Origin: Epiperipatus broadwayi
Taxonomy: Eukaryota; Onychophora; Udeonychophora; Euonychophora; Peripatidae
Assembly: GCA_028023455.1 (NCBI GenBank)
Contig: JAQFVV010000185.1
Coordinates: 122,001 to 186,000, forward strand
Length of the DNA stretch: 64,000 nt
Direction: 5' to 3'
In this document: positions 1 to 11,261 of the stretch, piece by piece
Position numbering within the stretch: position 1 is the first letter of the stretch
Layout of the letters: the number at the start of each line of letters is the position of its first letter
Notes under the pieces: model-generated
The model's database searches: none
What the model was told of the DNA's origin: nothing
Seen by the model: the letters and a program-made list of their open reading frames with translations, nothing else
Position numbers and translations under genes: made by a program

Positions 1-1290
1 ATTATAATTAAAATAATATCATTAACATTTCAGACAAAGAATAGATATATCTTGTGTATATTTTAATATATAATATATGTTTTTGTAGAAAAAAATATAT
101 AATAAATATCCAAAAGTAAGTCCAGTAATAAATAAATAAAAAATGAATGCCTCCTAGAAGCTGTAGATATCTGAAAATTAAACAAGTATTACATTTAAAT
201 AGTAATGATTACCAATTTCAATATCTATTGGTCGTATATTTACAACACATTCTATATATTATGTTAAGTATTGTTTAATTAAAGACAATGTATTTTACAA
301 AATGAGTTTCTAAAGTTTGCTCACCTTTTTTCATGTGAGTAAAAATTAAAACCTAATATAAGAATGTGAGTAATTGTTTTCTAGTTTAAAGTAACAAAAA
401 AGAGAAGAAATATGAACTCAAAATGTAATAAACTAATTGTAATAATAACAATGATAATTTTTTATTTTATCAATAATTTTGTAGAGTTATTTTCTAACTA
501 TTTAATATTTACAATACATTTATTATGTTTAGTTTAGTGTACAATAAAGTTATAAACTCTCATATAAATTGAATTTGCAGTTAGTCTGGATTATATGTTT
601 CATATAATATATCAATCTAATGGGGAAACATTATCTAATATAAGACATTTTGTTATGAGACATAACTTATATTTAAGGCCTGGCAAATATCACAATCAAA
701 TGTGATATGTATGACAAACAAAGTGATTGAATTTAGAACCTTAAATGTTTCAAAATATTTGCATCATTAGCTTTTTCTTACCCAAAGGTGCTAACCACCC
801 AAAAAACAGTTATGAAAATTTACTGACTAAATCAATATTCATTTTGTTGACTGAGAGAAAAAAAATATGTAAGCAACTGTTGAAATTTAACTTATGTAAT
901 GATTCTTATAAATATCAATCAAGTGGGTTTTTGTTTTGTTTTTGCTGTTCTTTTTTTTATTCAATAATTTCAAAATCTTATTGACACAGATGTGCAATAT
1001 TTGAAAAAAAAAATTAGCTTTTTAGTAAGATATTTATTGTCTCAATAATAAAATTATTATAAGAACCTATCTTTTACAATTTCAAACAATTTATGTAAAA
1101 AAATGTTTAAAGATAAATATCTTTATTTAGAAGAAAAGTGGGAAAATGAAATAAAAAAATATGTTGGAATAGTTCCTATAAAATTTTGATAAATTTTTTT
1201 TAATAAATTGTTTTGTTGATGAATATTATTTGAATATTAAACAAAATAACAAAGTATACTATTTTTGTGAGAAAATTTTTATTGTAAATA
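1..1290. other. A+T-rich noncoding DNA
   Basis: I see no gene or recognisable repeat family here. The one ORF of moderate size (745-984) is low-complexity, with no motif, and looks like chance. Confidence 0.6.
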
Positions 1291-1404
1291 CAATTACAAA
1301 AAAATCAAGTCAGATGCACATGACCTAATTTAATAAGCCTGTATTACAAATGTTATATATAGAGCTCACAAATAAGCTCTTAACAAGCTTTGCAGAATAT
1401 TCTC

Positions 1405-1447
1405 AACCCCAGACTGATTTCTGTTTCTGGCATCCTCATTGAGGTGC
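1405..1447 (-). ncRNA. Hammerhead ribozyme relic, left arm
   Basis: Read on the minus strand: a stem I strand ACCTCA, core ATGAGGA (normally CTGANGA, so the first C is changed to A), stem II TGC/ACA around CAGAA, GAAA, a short stem III ATCAGT, and a GTC cleavage triplet followed by TGGGGT. Stem I pairs over about 6 bp. Cleavage would fall between 1412 and 1411. The C3-to-A change should cripple catalysis. Confidence 0.7.
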
Positions 1448-1930
1448 TCGGATATTCAAGCATTAGATTAAAAATACCAGGACAGGCCCAGCATTTTTTC
1501 TAATGTATAACTATTAAGTAGAAAATCTGAAATTTTCAGACATCCTATCTATCTTAAATAGCCATATGGGACTAAAATAAGTTTAGGTACACCATATTAG
1601 CTTTAGCAATATAAAATCACCAAAGCCTTAACAGCAAAAAATATATAACATTTGAAATACAAGGTTATTAAATTAGGTCAAGTGACATCTGACTTGGATT
1701 TTTTTGTAATTTTATTTTTTGCTATTAAGGCTTTGGTGATTTTAGATTGCTAAAGCTACTAATATATGGTGTATCTGAACTTAGTTCAGTCCCATATGGC
1801 TATTTAAATTAGATGGATTGGAAGACATATGGATGTTTGAAAATTTCAGATTTTCTACTTAATAGTTATACATTAGATAAAGTGCTGGGCTTGTCCTGGT
1901 ATTTTTAATGTAATGCTTGAATATCATAGC

Positions 1931-1972
1931 ATCTCACTGAGGATGCCAGAAGCAAAAATTGATCTGGGGTTG
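1931..1972 (+). ncRNA. Hammerhead ribozyme relic, right arm
   Basis: Core CTGAGGA at 1937-1943 is intact. Stem II is TGC-CAGAA-GCA (1944-1954). The next motif is AAAA where GAAA is required (G12 to A). Stem III is ATTGAT and the cleavage triplet ATC ends at 1964, followed by TGGGG, which pairs with the upstream ATCTCA as stem I. It differs from the left-arm copy in which essential base is lost. Confidence 0.7.
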
Positions 1973-2245
1973 GAGATATTCTGCAAAGCTTGTTAAGAGC
2001 TTATTTGCAAGTTCTATATATATAACAATTGTAAATACAGTTAGAATATACAATTATCAAAGATATTTTTATAGACAGCTCAATAACAATTGACTTTATT
2101 ATATATTGTTTTGCAAATAATTGCTTTTTCTTTTAGAAATAAATAGTATTGATTAATATTTATGCAAGTAGTTATTAACATAAGCAATAAAGATATAAAT
2201 GAGACAAAAGAATCTCATAAAGAAGGTACATCAGTTTGATATTCC

Positions 2246-2930
2246 TACAGCCAGCCAGACCTATTTATTTCACATTGTCACAATCAGATAACTCATCTAA
2301 CCGTCATTCTCTTAGTCAGGTGATATATACATCTGCCACTCATAAAAACCAAGTAATGGACCCACATATTCTTCCCAAAATAAGAATATTCATCTACTCA
2401 TTCTCACAATCAAGTTCTGCATACATCTGTCATTTCCAGAAATCCAGTAAAGCATCCACTTGCTAATCTCACAATAAAGGAATATAACCACATGCTATTA
2501 TTACACTAACATGGTGCATCCAGATGATACATGACTTGTCATTTCTACAACCAGATGATGCATTTACTTATTTACACAATCTAATTGAACAACCACCTAC
2601 TATTTTCATAATCAGGTACACAGTCCACCTACCAATATCATACTAAGCTAGAAAATTCTCATTCTATTTGCATAATCAACCTATTACTACCAATCAGTTG
2701 GAGTATCATCTGCCATTTCTACATTCACATAAAGCATCTAATTGTCACTTTCACATTCATGTAGAGCATCCATCTGCTATTTTTGAAACCAAGTATTACA
2801 TCCAATGGCAATTACACAATGAGGTGATGCATTCACTTGCCATTGTTCTAATCAGGTAAAACATTCACCTATCATTCTTACAATCAATGCATTCACATTG
2901 TATTTCTATTATCAGGTTTTAAATATACTG
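2246..2930. repeat. Degenerate minisatellite, unit about 32-37 bp
   Basis: A phrase like AATCAGGTGATGCATCCA followed by CTTGCCATTCTCAC recurs about 19 times with many substitutions and small indels. Variants begin near 2281, 2316, 2348, 2408, 2440, 2526, 2550, 2612, 2690, 2728, 2810 and 2850. It is richer in C and CA dinucleotides than its surroundings. ORFs through it (2236-2466, 2668-2859) are by-products. Copy number and period were estimated by eye. Confidence 0.65.
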
Positions 2931-3298
2931 TAACAGTCATATTTGTACATTAATGCAACAAAATCCAGAGTTTTAGCAAATTATCCCAAAGCTGATCTAG
3001 ATGAAGGATTGAGACCTCGAATCAGATTGCATCTCAGTTCCTTCACAAATGCTCTGTGATTTACTACTCTATGAATGACAGATATGAGGTTACACCCAAT
3101 CACCTTTAATTCACATTCCAGCAGTATCAAAGGGTGGAGTATGAGACTCAGGGAATAATGACTAAATTAATAATAAATTAACTAAACCACACACATTTGG
3201 CTGACTAGATAATACATATATCAACAATTATTATATAAAATTAAAAGCATGTGAAGTGCTTGAAAGAGAATCTATGGAGAGTGCAAAAAATATTAAAT
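2931..3298. other. Noncoding, possibly distal 3' tail of the neighbouring PLE
   Basis: No gene is seen. It lies immediately 3' of the minus-strand PLE at 3299-4500. A locally less A+T-rich patch (2980-3145) could be unrecognised repeat. Confidence 0.35.
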
Positions 3299-3352
3299 AC
3301 TAAGCACTTTTGAGGCCATTTGCCTCATATTCATAGCAATAATGCAAAATGC
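3299..3352 (-). ncRNA. Eroded hammerhead-like hairpin at PLE 3' end
   Basis: On the minus strand, after the GIY-YIG stop, there is ATGAATATGAGGC-AAAT-GGCCTC-AAAAGTGC. The hairpin GAGGC/GGCCTC followed by an A-rich GAAA-like motif resembles stem II of PLE hammerheads, but the CTGATGA core is scrambled. This is a weak call. Confidence 0.35.
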
Positions 3353-3424
3353 AGAACAAAGAAATAAAGGCGATATGCAAAGTATATGTAATAAAGGATG
3401 TATGTAGATATATACACATATGTG

Positions 3425-4081
3425 TTAATTTATAAAATGAATACATCCATCAAACAGTTCAAGTTTATTAGATAGCCCAATATTTGGAAATGTCAAAGCT
3501 TCTTTAATTTTCTGTTTGATGTCATTATTTTCTATGAAAACTATTTTGGGGTTGGAGGGTTCAAATATATGGCCTGTCTTCTTGAAATGTTCTAAGAATG
3601 TAGAAGAATTGTTGTTATTTTTCTTTGCTCTATTGTAGGAGTATAAATGCTGAGTGGTCCTGTTGGTTATGCCAGTTTTGGTTTCACCATAATAAATGGT
3701 GTGGCATCCAGGTTGGGGGCATAAGATGCTATAAACGACATGGGGTGTCTGAGAAGGGTTGATTTTGTCTTTAGAATTATTAATTAGACAATTGGTGCAG
3801 GGGAGGGGTATGTGAAAACTGATTTTAAATTTGTTGGCCAAGATTTTAATTAGTTGGTTGGAGATTTTAGGTATATGTGGGAGGGTAATATATGGAAGCT
3901 TAATATCATTATTATTGTTTGCGATTTTCTTATAAAAATGTTTAATTTTTGTGATTAATGGTGTTGAGTTTGTAGCCTGCTTGTAGTAGGTCTTTGGTAT
4001 AGAGATGTATATTATCTTTTCTATCAGATTCAAATTTGCATAGTTGCATATTTCTGTATAAAAATGCACGAAGACCTGCAA
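3425..4081 (-). pseudogene. PLE linker plus GIY-YIG endonuclease domain
   Basis: An open frame of 218 codons. From about residue 75 it has the PLE linker (LPYITLPHIPKIS), then from about residue 113 the GIY-YIG domain: VVYSILC, a Cys pair, TIYYGETKTG, the catalytic-type Arg in TNRTTQH, and a C-terminal Glu/Lys helix (KQKIKEALTF). The first 50 or so residues look out of frame. The homologous protein there is better read one frame over (AGLRAFLYRNMQLCKF), so the ATG at 4081 is not a real start. In an intact PLE this domain nicks target DNA for target-primed reverse transcription. This copy lacks most of the RT and is a remnant. Confidence 0.8.
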
Positions 4082-4500
4082 ATTTGTGAGAGCTTAGGAA
4101 TTGGAGGGTAGGTGTATAAAGCCTCTGATTTCAGGGGATTTCAGGGGGCTTTATCATCATTGAGTAATTTATTGTTCTATCATCACACATTACACGAAGG
4201 TCAAGATATTTTAGACTCTGGGAGGTATCTTCTGCTATGAAGTTGATGGTTAGATTGGTGTTTTGTAATACATCTTGTATAATACAATTTGTAGTGTGTT
4301 GATTGGCTATGATGAATACATCATCTACCTACCACATTTATATAATGTGAGGGCAGTCAGCATGGTATTTGTATATAATTAGTTTTTCAAAATGATTAAG
4401 GAAGATGCTGGTGATGATTCCACTGAGTGGGAGACCCATAGACCAACCATGAACTAAAATGAAATTAGATTTGGATAAGATTTGGGATGGACTGAGAATA

Positions 4501-5910
4501 ACATACTAAACACTATTATAATTAAATATTTTTAGTTATTAAAATATAAGTAATACACAATAGAAGTGCATTGGGATTTACTCTCACAGGTATCTTACAA
4601 TGATGAGTGGATTCAGAACAAGGTCTCATCTTTATGATGCACTTTATAGTTTTATTTTAAAGTTGGTTACAATTATTATTATCTACAGTTTACAATCATG
4701 CTTGAATTATGTTATGCCATTCTTACAATTTATAAAGAGTTAAGTTTCCAAGAATGACAATGATAAAATATAACTAATTTTATTAATAATACATAATGAG
4801 CAATAAATGTGCTCCCTATGCAGATTGTTTTACATAAACTAGATTGGGTATTCAGATCAATGCTGAACTGAATAATAGTATGGAGAGATGAACTGATGAT
4901 TGCAGTGGAGCTTCTGAGACTACAACACTACATTAACTAAATAAAAAGTTGTGGCCTGAATGTGTAATTAATCATGGGATTCAGTACCAAGTATTCAGTT
5001 CCCATGGACCGTATGACTTGCTATCTCAAAATATAAAGAACATTTAGTTTAGGTGATTGGAGCAACTTAAAATATGGTCTGGACCCTCATGAGCTGTCTG
5101 AACTAATCATAAAGGGAGGACCTTAAACCAGAAGTGCATTTTAATACAGAAAATATATAACAAGGCATATTGCACATGTGTGCTTTATAAGGACACATTT
5201 GTAAGACATTAAAATAACATCAAATACCAAATTTACTAATGCACTAAATGTATAGTTTCATTCTATGAAATTACTTTACACCAGTTTGTGGATTAACATA
5301 CATAAAACATGCTAAAAAGGGTTAATTAAAGTAATCTAGTTTACAGATTAAATCTGGATAGTTTATACAATAAACTAAAGAGGAGTAAAGTATATATCAT
5401 TCTTATGATTAATTAACTTGACATAATCCATTATCATGCAAACCCTAATTACGATAAGCTAAAATATAGTAGCTTAACTAAATATACATACATGTAAAAT
5501 AAATATCAAAATGGAAATTTATGCATGTGCTAAAGAAACAGCACAAATCAATTACAAGAAAACTTCTAATCATCTCTTTAAAATGGTTAATATTACTAAT
5601 CTCTGCTTTGAATTATGACATATCATAAATATCAATGAAATATAAAATGAAATAGGCATGAACACAAATTAGAAAGTATATAGAAGTAATAAATGAACAC
5701 AGTTATTATGTTTAGGAAAATTATTATTTTATATTTACTCATTTAATATAAGGGCAAGAATCTTACAAATATTATTGTTGAATTAAAAGTTGCATTAGAA
5801 GATTTATTACAGTTATATTAAATTTATTACAGAGTTTATTTATTAAAAGTTATAACTTATTATTCATGAACATTCAACCTTATAGCTAGCTTGAGAATTA
5901 TTAAAATAAT
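4501..5910. other. Noncoding A+T-rich DNA
   Basis: No coding, RNA or repeat feature could be supported. A patch at 4930-5130 is slightly less A+T-rich, without an ORF. Confidence 0.5.
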
Positions 5911-6081
5911 TTAGTTAAGATTTATTTTATAGAGCTCTGTGGGAAGAAATGTTACTGATCTTCTAGCTGAGGCAACCTTCATGGCATTTGACACTGATAT
6001 TATCTGCAGGGATGGCTTATCTGTGATATCTTCCTGGCAGGATGTTGGTCTTGAATGCTTCCATTTCAATAGATTGGTCTC
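5911..6081 (-). CDS. Candidate 3'-terminal coding exon, product unknown
   Basis: On the minus strand a strong splice acceptor (pyrimidine run TTTTTTCTT then CAG, ending at 6082) precedes an open frame starting ETNLLKWKHSRPTSCQED at 6081. It runs about 56 codons to a stop at 5911. Its last codons overlap AATAAA, a possible poly(A) signal. Base composition is clearly more balanced than the flanks. The peptide is hydrophilic, with Ser/Arg patches (VASARRSVTF), and I do not recognise it. No upstream exon was found nearby. It could be a real terminal or skipped exon, or a fossil; no other support is visible in the window. Confidence 0.4.
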   Translation of the reverse strand, partial: ETNLLKWKHSRPTSCQEDITDKPSLQIISVSNAMKVASARRSVTFLPTELYKINLN

Positions 6082-6565
6082 CTGAAGAAAAAATGGCAAA
6101 ATTTGAATCTTCTAACTGCGTGGACCATTGTTAAAATGGTGTAGCACCCCACAGCAACATGTTTCAAGAATTAAGAGAGTGAACATTTAGTGTTGAAAAT
6201 TAGGGTTTTTAATACTAACTCTTTGATTTCCCCCTGCACAAGCCATGAACTTGTTTACAATTTTTAGTTTTTAATCTTAAATTTTAACAGTTTTATTAAC
6301 TTTAGAAAAGACAAAAGTAAAACCTAAGTGATTCATAAAATAGTGCAGCTTGACTGCCTTTCTTTTGTCTTAACATTTATTTTAAACTTATTTTAAAATC
6401 TGCTCTTTCTTTTTACAAAATTAAACCAGGTGCATGTGGTGGGATAATTTTCAAGAAACATGCTATCTTATAAAACAGATTTAAGTTTTGTAAACATTCT
6501 GCTATATGTGTAATCCTGTCACCTCTAGAAGTGAAAATTTATATGTGAATTCTAAGCTAAATAAA

Positions 6566-6694
6566 AGAAATTTGTCAAGCATTGGTGGTCTAGAGGTTAG
6601 CATAGCTGCCTTATAAGCAGTTGGCCCAGGTTCACTTTCCAGTCAATGCTTTGACATATAAAAATAAAAATAAAATAAAATAACAGAAATTTGT
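6566..6694 (+). mobile_element. tRNA-derived SINE / tRNA retropseudogene with target-site duplication
   Basis: A tRNA-like body (6579-6649) has an acceptor stem GCATTGG/TCAATGC, an A-box-like TGGTCTAGAGGTTAG, an anticodon arm CTGC-CTTATAA-GCAG (anticodon would be TAT), and a B-box-like GGTTCACTTTC. An A-rich (AAAAT)n tail follows. It is flanked by a perfect 10-bp duplication AGAAATTTGT (6566-6575 and 6685-6694). The T-arm does not pair well, so it is not a functional tRNA gene. This is a LINE-mobilised insertion. Confidence 0.8.
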
Positions 6695-7330
6695 ACATTT
6701 CTATTTTAATAAATTAAAGATAAAATAATTTAATTGCATCACAATGCTTATAAAATCTATTGTGTTGTAGCTCCATTCACATAAATATGTAGGTATGCTC
6801 ATATACATATCTAAATTTACAACTATGTATATGCATCATATAACAATATACATACAGATATTAAGATACCTAGACACGCAAATATACATAAATATATGTA
6901 GACATACATAAACATATGTTAATCTACATTAATATATGATAACATAGGTGGACTTGGATGGGTTTGAACTGAGTATAAATACTACCATGGGACATAGTAG
7001 GTGAAACAGGATGTTAGACAAAAAATACCATTTCAATACATTGGATATAATTTAAAATTAGGTAGATGGTCATCACCTAAACAGTTAGTTATTCAATACT
7101 GATCAACAGTTATCTAGATGAACTCAGCTCAAGCCCTCGCCATCTGAAAATATTCATGTCTAGTGAATAATGTCTTTTTGCCACCATTTTTTTTTATGAA
7201 GAGCAGTTGAGAAAGCATTCACTTTGAAATGATGTCTTTAAAAGTTTTTTCACTTTTTGGCTATGTAAAGTGCCTATAAATTATTAATCAATAACATAAA
7301 TAATGTTGTTCTTATAGGTGTGTAATGTAA
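6695..7330. other. Noncoding, with imperfect ACATATAC-type repeats
   Basis: About 6780-6960 is rich in CATA/TATG repeats such as ATACATA. Nothing else was recognised. Confidence 0.5.
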
Positions 7331-7405
7331 GGCAGTGATACAGTGATGCACTCACTTTAGAGCTAAAGATCCTTGAATTGAAGCTCAACTCTCTCATTTC
7401 TAGTC
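7331..7405 (+). mobile_element. Degenerate tRNA-like SINE fragment
   Basis: A cloverleaf-like series (GGCAGTGATACAGTGATG, then hairpin CTTTA-GAGC-TAAAG, then a TTGAATTGAAGCTC B-box-like stretch) suggests a tRNA-derived SINE head. Too degraded for a functional tRNA. Confidence 0.45.
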
Positions 7406-7771
7406 CTGTAATAACACATGATTTTATAAGAGAGAACACATATAATTATTTACTTTAAATGGTTTTTTTGATAATTATGTTACATTTTATTTTTATTTTA
7501 CTTGTAGAAATAATAACCACTAAAGCATACTGGCAGCCAAGAAGAAAACAATAAACATATATGTATATATTTAATGAACTACAGTCTACTGAACTATTTT
7601 GTTAGTCTGTTTAATTAAAGAAATTCTTAGGTTTTTTTATAAACAGAGCAAAACTCTCCATACAGTATATGACTCTACTATGGCTCATATAATCATATAA
7701 TAAACTTTTAAGCTGATGAGGAATAAATAATGAATAGCTTACAAACTCTCTTTTTTATCCATATTCTCTTT

Positions 7772-7772
<1 letters not shown>

Positions 7773-7830
<58 letters not shown>

Positions 7831-7832
7831 CT

Positions 7833-7869
<37 letters not shown>
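7773..7869. repeat. (TA)n microsatellite, two blocks
   Basis: Uninterrupted TA at about 7773-7827 and 7836-7869, separated by AATACTCTT. The ORF across it encodes only Tyr-Ile repeats and is spurious. Confidence 0.95.
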
Positions 7870-7871
<2 letters not shown>

Positions 7872-8830
7872 AGGAAAGAGTATTTTATATAGAATCAATC
7901 CAAAATATTTAATGAATAGGTATCTAACTATTTTTTAACTAGATGCTAAAACAAAGATGAAAACTATAAATTATACATGGTAATATAATTTACAAGCTAA
8001 AAATTTGTATTATAAATATAAAAGATAAATAAGATATGTATATAGAATTTAAAAGATTACTTAAACTCAATTCTTCTGATAAAAAGTAAAACATCACCAT
8101 CAACAGAATATTTGATGCGTCCATGCTTTTAACAGTATAAGTTTGTAATTGCAATTAATTACGTATAAACAACAAAATCCTAGTTAGATCCAAGTACTCC
8201 AAGGTCTTATGATCTAGTGAGTAGTTAATAATTTTAATTTATTAATGCTAATAGTTAGAATTAGCAATTTTGCCATGCTTGGCAAGAAGCAATATGAGAA
8301 TAAATGATAAATCTATGATCTACAAACACCTAAGCCATTAGCTAATATTATGAAACAAGCAGAACAAATTGTGTAGCTAGAATTTTTGGACTTTAAACAA
8401 AATTTTTAAAAAAAGTATACCTTGATATTTCTCGAAGCTTCTAAAATGCAAGAGCTCATATACTTTGCCTTGGGTTGTGTAATGATAGCTATATCACTAA
8501 AGCTGAATAACTTTTCTTAATTTGTGTCATTTTTTTTAATCATGCCACCATCAGGAATATATTAATAAATCATTAGTTGGATTATATTCATTCCAATATT
8601 ATTTTATTAATAAAATATGTTATTAAATATGAATTATATAAAATAAATCATGAAAATACCATGTCATCATTAGTTATGAATTAATATGACCTTCTAACTT
8701 CATAAAAATAAAAAAACCAAATGTGGAAGAAAAACAAATGCAGAAAAGAAAGAAAATGGGATTAGAGTCAGAATTTCTATATACTAATTAAATGCAGTTG
8801 CCCAATCACATAATCCAATTGCTACACATA
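7870..8830. other. Noncoding A+T-rich DNA
   Basis: Nothing recognised. Confidence 0.5.
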
Positions 8831-8831
8831 T

Positions 8832-9262
8832 TAGAGAAAACATTTAAATCAGAAAAGGCATACATCATTTTAAAAATAACATTTATTCATGCTGAGCACG
8901 CTTTCAATAGCTTAAGTATCATAATCATAGCTTTTTGTTTTTAGTCCTGTTGCATTTTATTATTATATGTAGTTGCTTGCTACTTGTAATATTTACATAA
9001 AGTTAAATTTCTTGTTTTTTTTAAATACAAATATGTGTAATGATTTCAGAGAGGTAAATTTTTAGATAGAGGAAAGCTGAAGAAATCTTTTTTTTGTTTC
9101 TATCATCTCTTTTAGTGAAAACAATATAAATTTCACAAATAGCAATCAAGTACATATAATAATAAAATGCAACAAGACTAAAAACCAAAAGCTATGCTCA
9201 GCATGGATAAAAGATATTTTTAAAGTGATGTATGTCTTTTCTGGTTTAAAGGTTTTAACATT
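8832..9262. repeat. Foldback / inverted repeat, possible MITE
   Basis: The left arm (about 8832-8985) and right arm (about 9144-9262) are reverse complements. Examples are TTTTAGTCCTGTTGCATTTT against AAAATGCAACAAGACTAAAA, and GCATACATCATTTTAAAAA against TTTTTAAAGTGATGTATG. The left arm has about 30 extra bases. There is no coding capacity and no hammerhead core. Confidence 0.7.
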
Positions 9263-9289
9263 TATTTAAAATTACAATTATACAGAAAA

Positions 9290-9362
9290 GAGATAGCTCA
9301 ATTGATTACCTTATATTCGATATTTGAGAATCTAAAGAAGCGAATTTGACTCCCATGCTAAT
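9290..9362 (+). mobile_element. Degenerate tRNA-like SINE fragment
   Basis: GAGATAGCTCAATTGATTA resembles a tRNA D-arm/A-box. CGAATTTGACTCCCATG at the expected distance resembles a B-box/T-arm. It directly abuts the foldback at 8832-9262. Confidence 0.5.
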
Positions 9363-11255
9363 ACTATCATTGAACAGGCCAGCAACAACTGAAAAAGAGT
9401 GAAGAATAATACTACTGAAAACATTGTGTAATTACTAAACTGTATTGTCTATTTGAGAGTTATTACTAACAAGTTGTTTATATTTGAATAAAGTTTAAAA
9501 TTTTCTATACATTCAACATTTATTGATAGATGATGGAAATAATCAGACATATCATAAAAAACAATTATATTTATCGAATTATTAAAGAAATAATAAAGAC
9601 AGGAAGTTCCTAATGGCAACCAAATACTATACTAACTAAATTAGAAAAACCATAAAATAAAACAATAATGAGCAGAGTATGCAAAATAAAAGAAAAGCAT
9701 ATTAGTAGATATGTGAGTAAATCAATTATTACATCTTGATGGCGAAACAAAATTCAATTTAAATTTTTTTTTTTAATCTAAACATATATGACATGTAAAA
9801 CAGCATGATAATCTTTCTTGCCCTCTACTTAAAGAGAAACAGCAAATAAAGAAAACGAATTTCAATAAATTGGTGAAGTTTTACATTTTTTCTTTCTTCA
9901 CATTTACTAATGTAATTAGTTTAGATAGCTGCTGCATTGGTTGTCTAAAAATAAATTTTCTTGAAGTCTAAATTCGAACCTGTATTGCATACATAAGAGA
10001 TAAATGGTCTAAACACTTTGCTAAAGGTCTTATATATTTATTTAGCGCATAGATTTATTATTGTTTTTTTTTCTTTTTAAACAGCTCAACCATTAAAAAA
10101 ATATAAAAAAAACCTATAGAGATTTCAACCAGGAGATAGATTCGCTTTTAAGTACTTCAATTCTGCCAGTATTGTTATTATGATGCGTAGACATCTTTAA
10201 AAAATAATAATTATAGTGTATGTAAAACCACTATAAATCACAAAACGAAACGCATTAGCGTTATCATCAATCTTAACTAAACATCAGGGGAAAAAGTCAT
10301 AAACATGTTTTAGTTTCAGACTGGCAAAATTATATATGCAAAAAGTTTTTAATCATTGGCTGCTGCTTTTTTCCTCTCTAATTTAACTATTCTCAGTTTA
10401 AGAATTAATTAGCAGTATCTTACCCTTGGCTAATGCATTTGAGGAACATCTACCTTTCTTTCAAATGTTACTTAACAAAAGGTAATAGAAATGAATGAGT
10501 TCACACCAACCAGCATAAAACCTCTTTTACTTAATGATCAGAGTTGCCTTGAAATAACTTTGCATTTGAGATCCTCCAGCGTTAAAATTTGTGATAAACA
10601 AGAATGTTTAACACAAAAGTTTTAGATAATCAATATGCGGCTCCAGGCACTGTAAAATAGTTTGGTTTAATTGAAACAAAATATCCAATGCTAATTCTAA
10701 ACCCTTCTTTTACAGAGATTAGCTACTTACACCATCTAGCAATACTGAGTCAATATTTATTTAGAAGAAATGCACCTGTTGAAAGTTAATTTGCCAACTT
10801 GTTTTTAATCTAACTTAAATTTAGTATAGTGGGTTTAGGTGAAAATTAAATTGAGATAAAACAAATTATCAAAAAACAAAAACTGAGATAAAACAGTTTT
10901 TTTTACGGATTACTCCAACTATTATAATAATTTAGGAGATAAAAAATAATAATTCGGTATTATTTAAAATTAAAATTAGAATTTTATTTAAAACTTAGAA
11001 AATAAAAAATAAAAATGCAATATATAATTCACATAGAATTAAAAATATATTTGTAAAGATTAAAAGAACGTAGTGATCATAAACAGAAATAATAAAGGTA
11101 AGAGATGGAATCAGCTCCCATAGGTATAGAGTATATCTATCCATAATGGTGAAAGTTGCATCACGCTATTTATTATTGTGGTCACTGTAACAAATAATCT
11201 ATGTGTGTTTTTCTGGTATTCAAACTTTATATAAACTCCTATATTACAAGGTATT
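9363..11255. other. Noncoding A+T-rich DNA
   Basis: No gene seen. 10340-10760 is slightly less A+T-rich but has no credible ORF. Confidence 0.5.
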
Positions 11256-11261
11256 CTATTA

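Larger units (their letters stand above)
1297..2045. mobile_element. Foldback element carrying hammerhead ribozymes (family A, inverted dimer)
   Basis: Two arms of roughly 300 bp (about 1360-1640 and 1710-2030) are imperfect reverse complements. Examples are CCATATGGGACT at 1563 against AGTCCCATATGG at 1788, and AACAAGCTTTGCAG at 1382 against CTGCAAAGCTTGTT. A motif containing GTCAGATG..CACATGAC at about 1309 recurs inverted at the centre (about 1677-1702). Each arm contains a hammerhead-like core. No protein is encoded. Related sequence occurs at 45055-45265 and 57060-57430. The inferred picture is two units of a noncoding ribozyme-bearing retroelement in inverted orientation. A DNA foldback transposon is the alternative, but I saw no clear target-site duplication. 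Confidence 0.7.
3299..4500 (-). mobile_element. 5'-truncated Penelope-like element (RT palm end to GIY-YIG)
   Basis: Read on the minus strand, about 4460-4320 encodes the RT motif B/C region (MGLPLSGIITSIFLNHFEK, then VDDVFIIANQ). The thumb/linker follows (LKYLDLRVM, HKFAGLRAFLYRN) and then the GIY-YIG endonuclease (annotated separately). This order is specific to PLEs, single-ORF retroelements found in animals. Stops and frameshifts occur near 4330, 4130 and 3950. The N-terminal two thirds is missing. The 3' flank holds a degraded hammerhead-like hairpin at 3299-3352. Confidence 0.8.

Noticed and set aside
2246-2930. CRISPR array
   Set aside because: The units are diverged throughout with no constant repeat and unique spacer pattern, and the DNA is clearly from an animal.
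6579-6649. Functional tRNA gene (anticodon TAT)
   Set aside because: T-arm pairing is poor and there is an A-rich tail plus target-site duplication, so it is a retroposed SINE or pseudogene.
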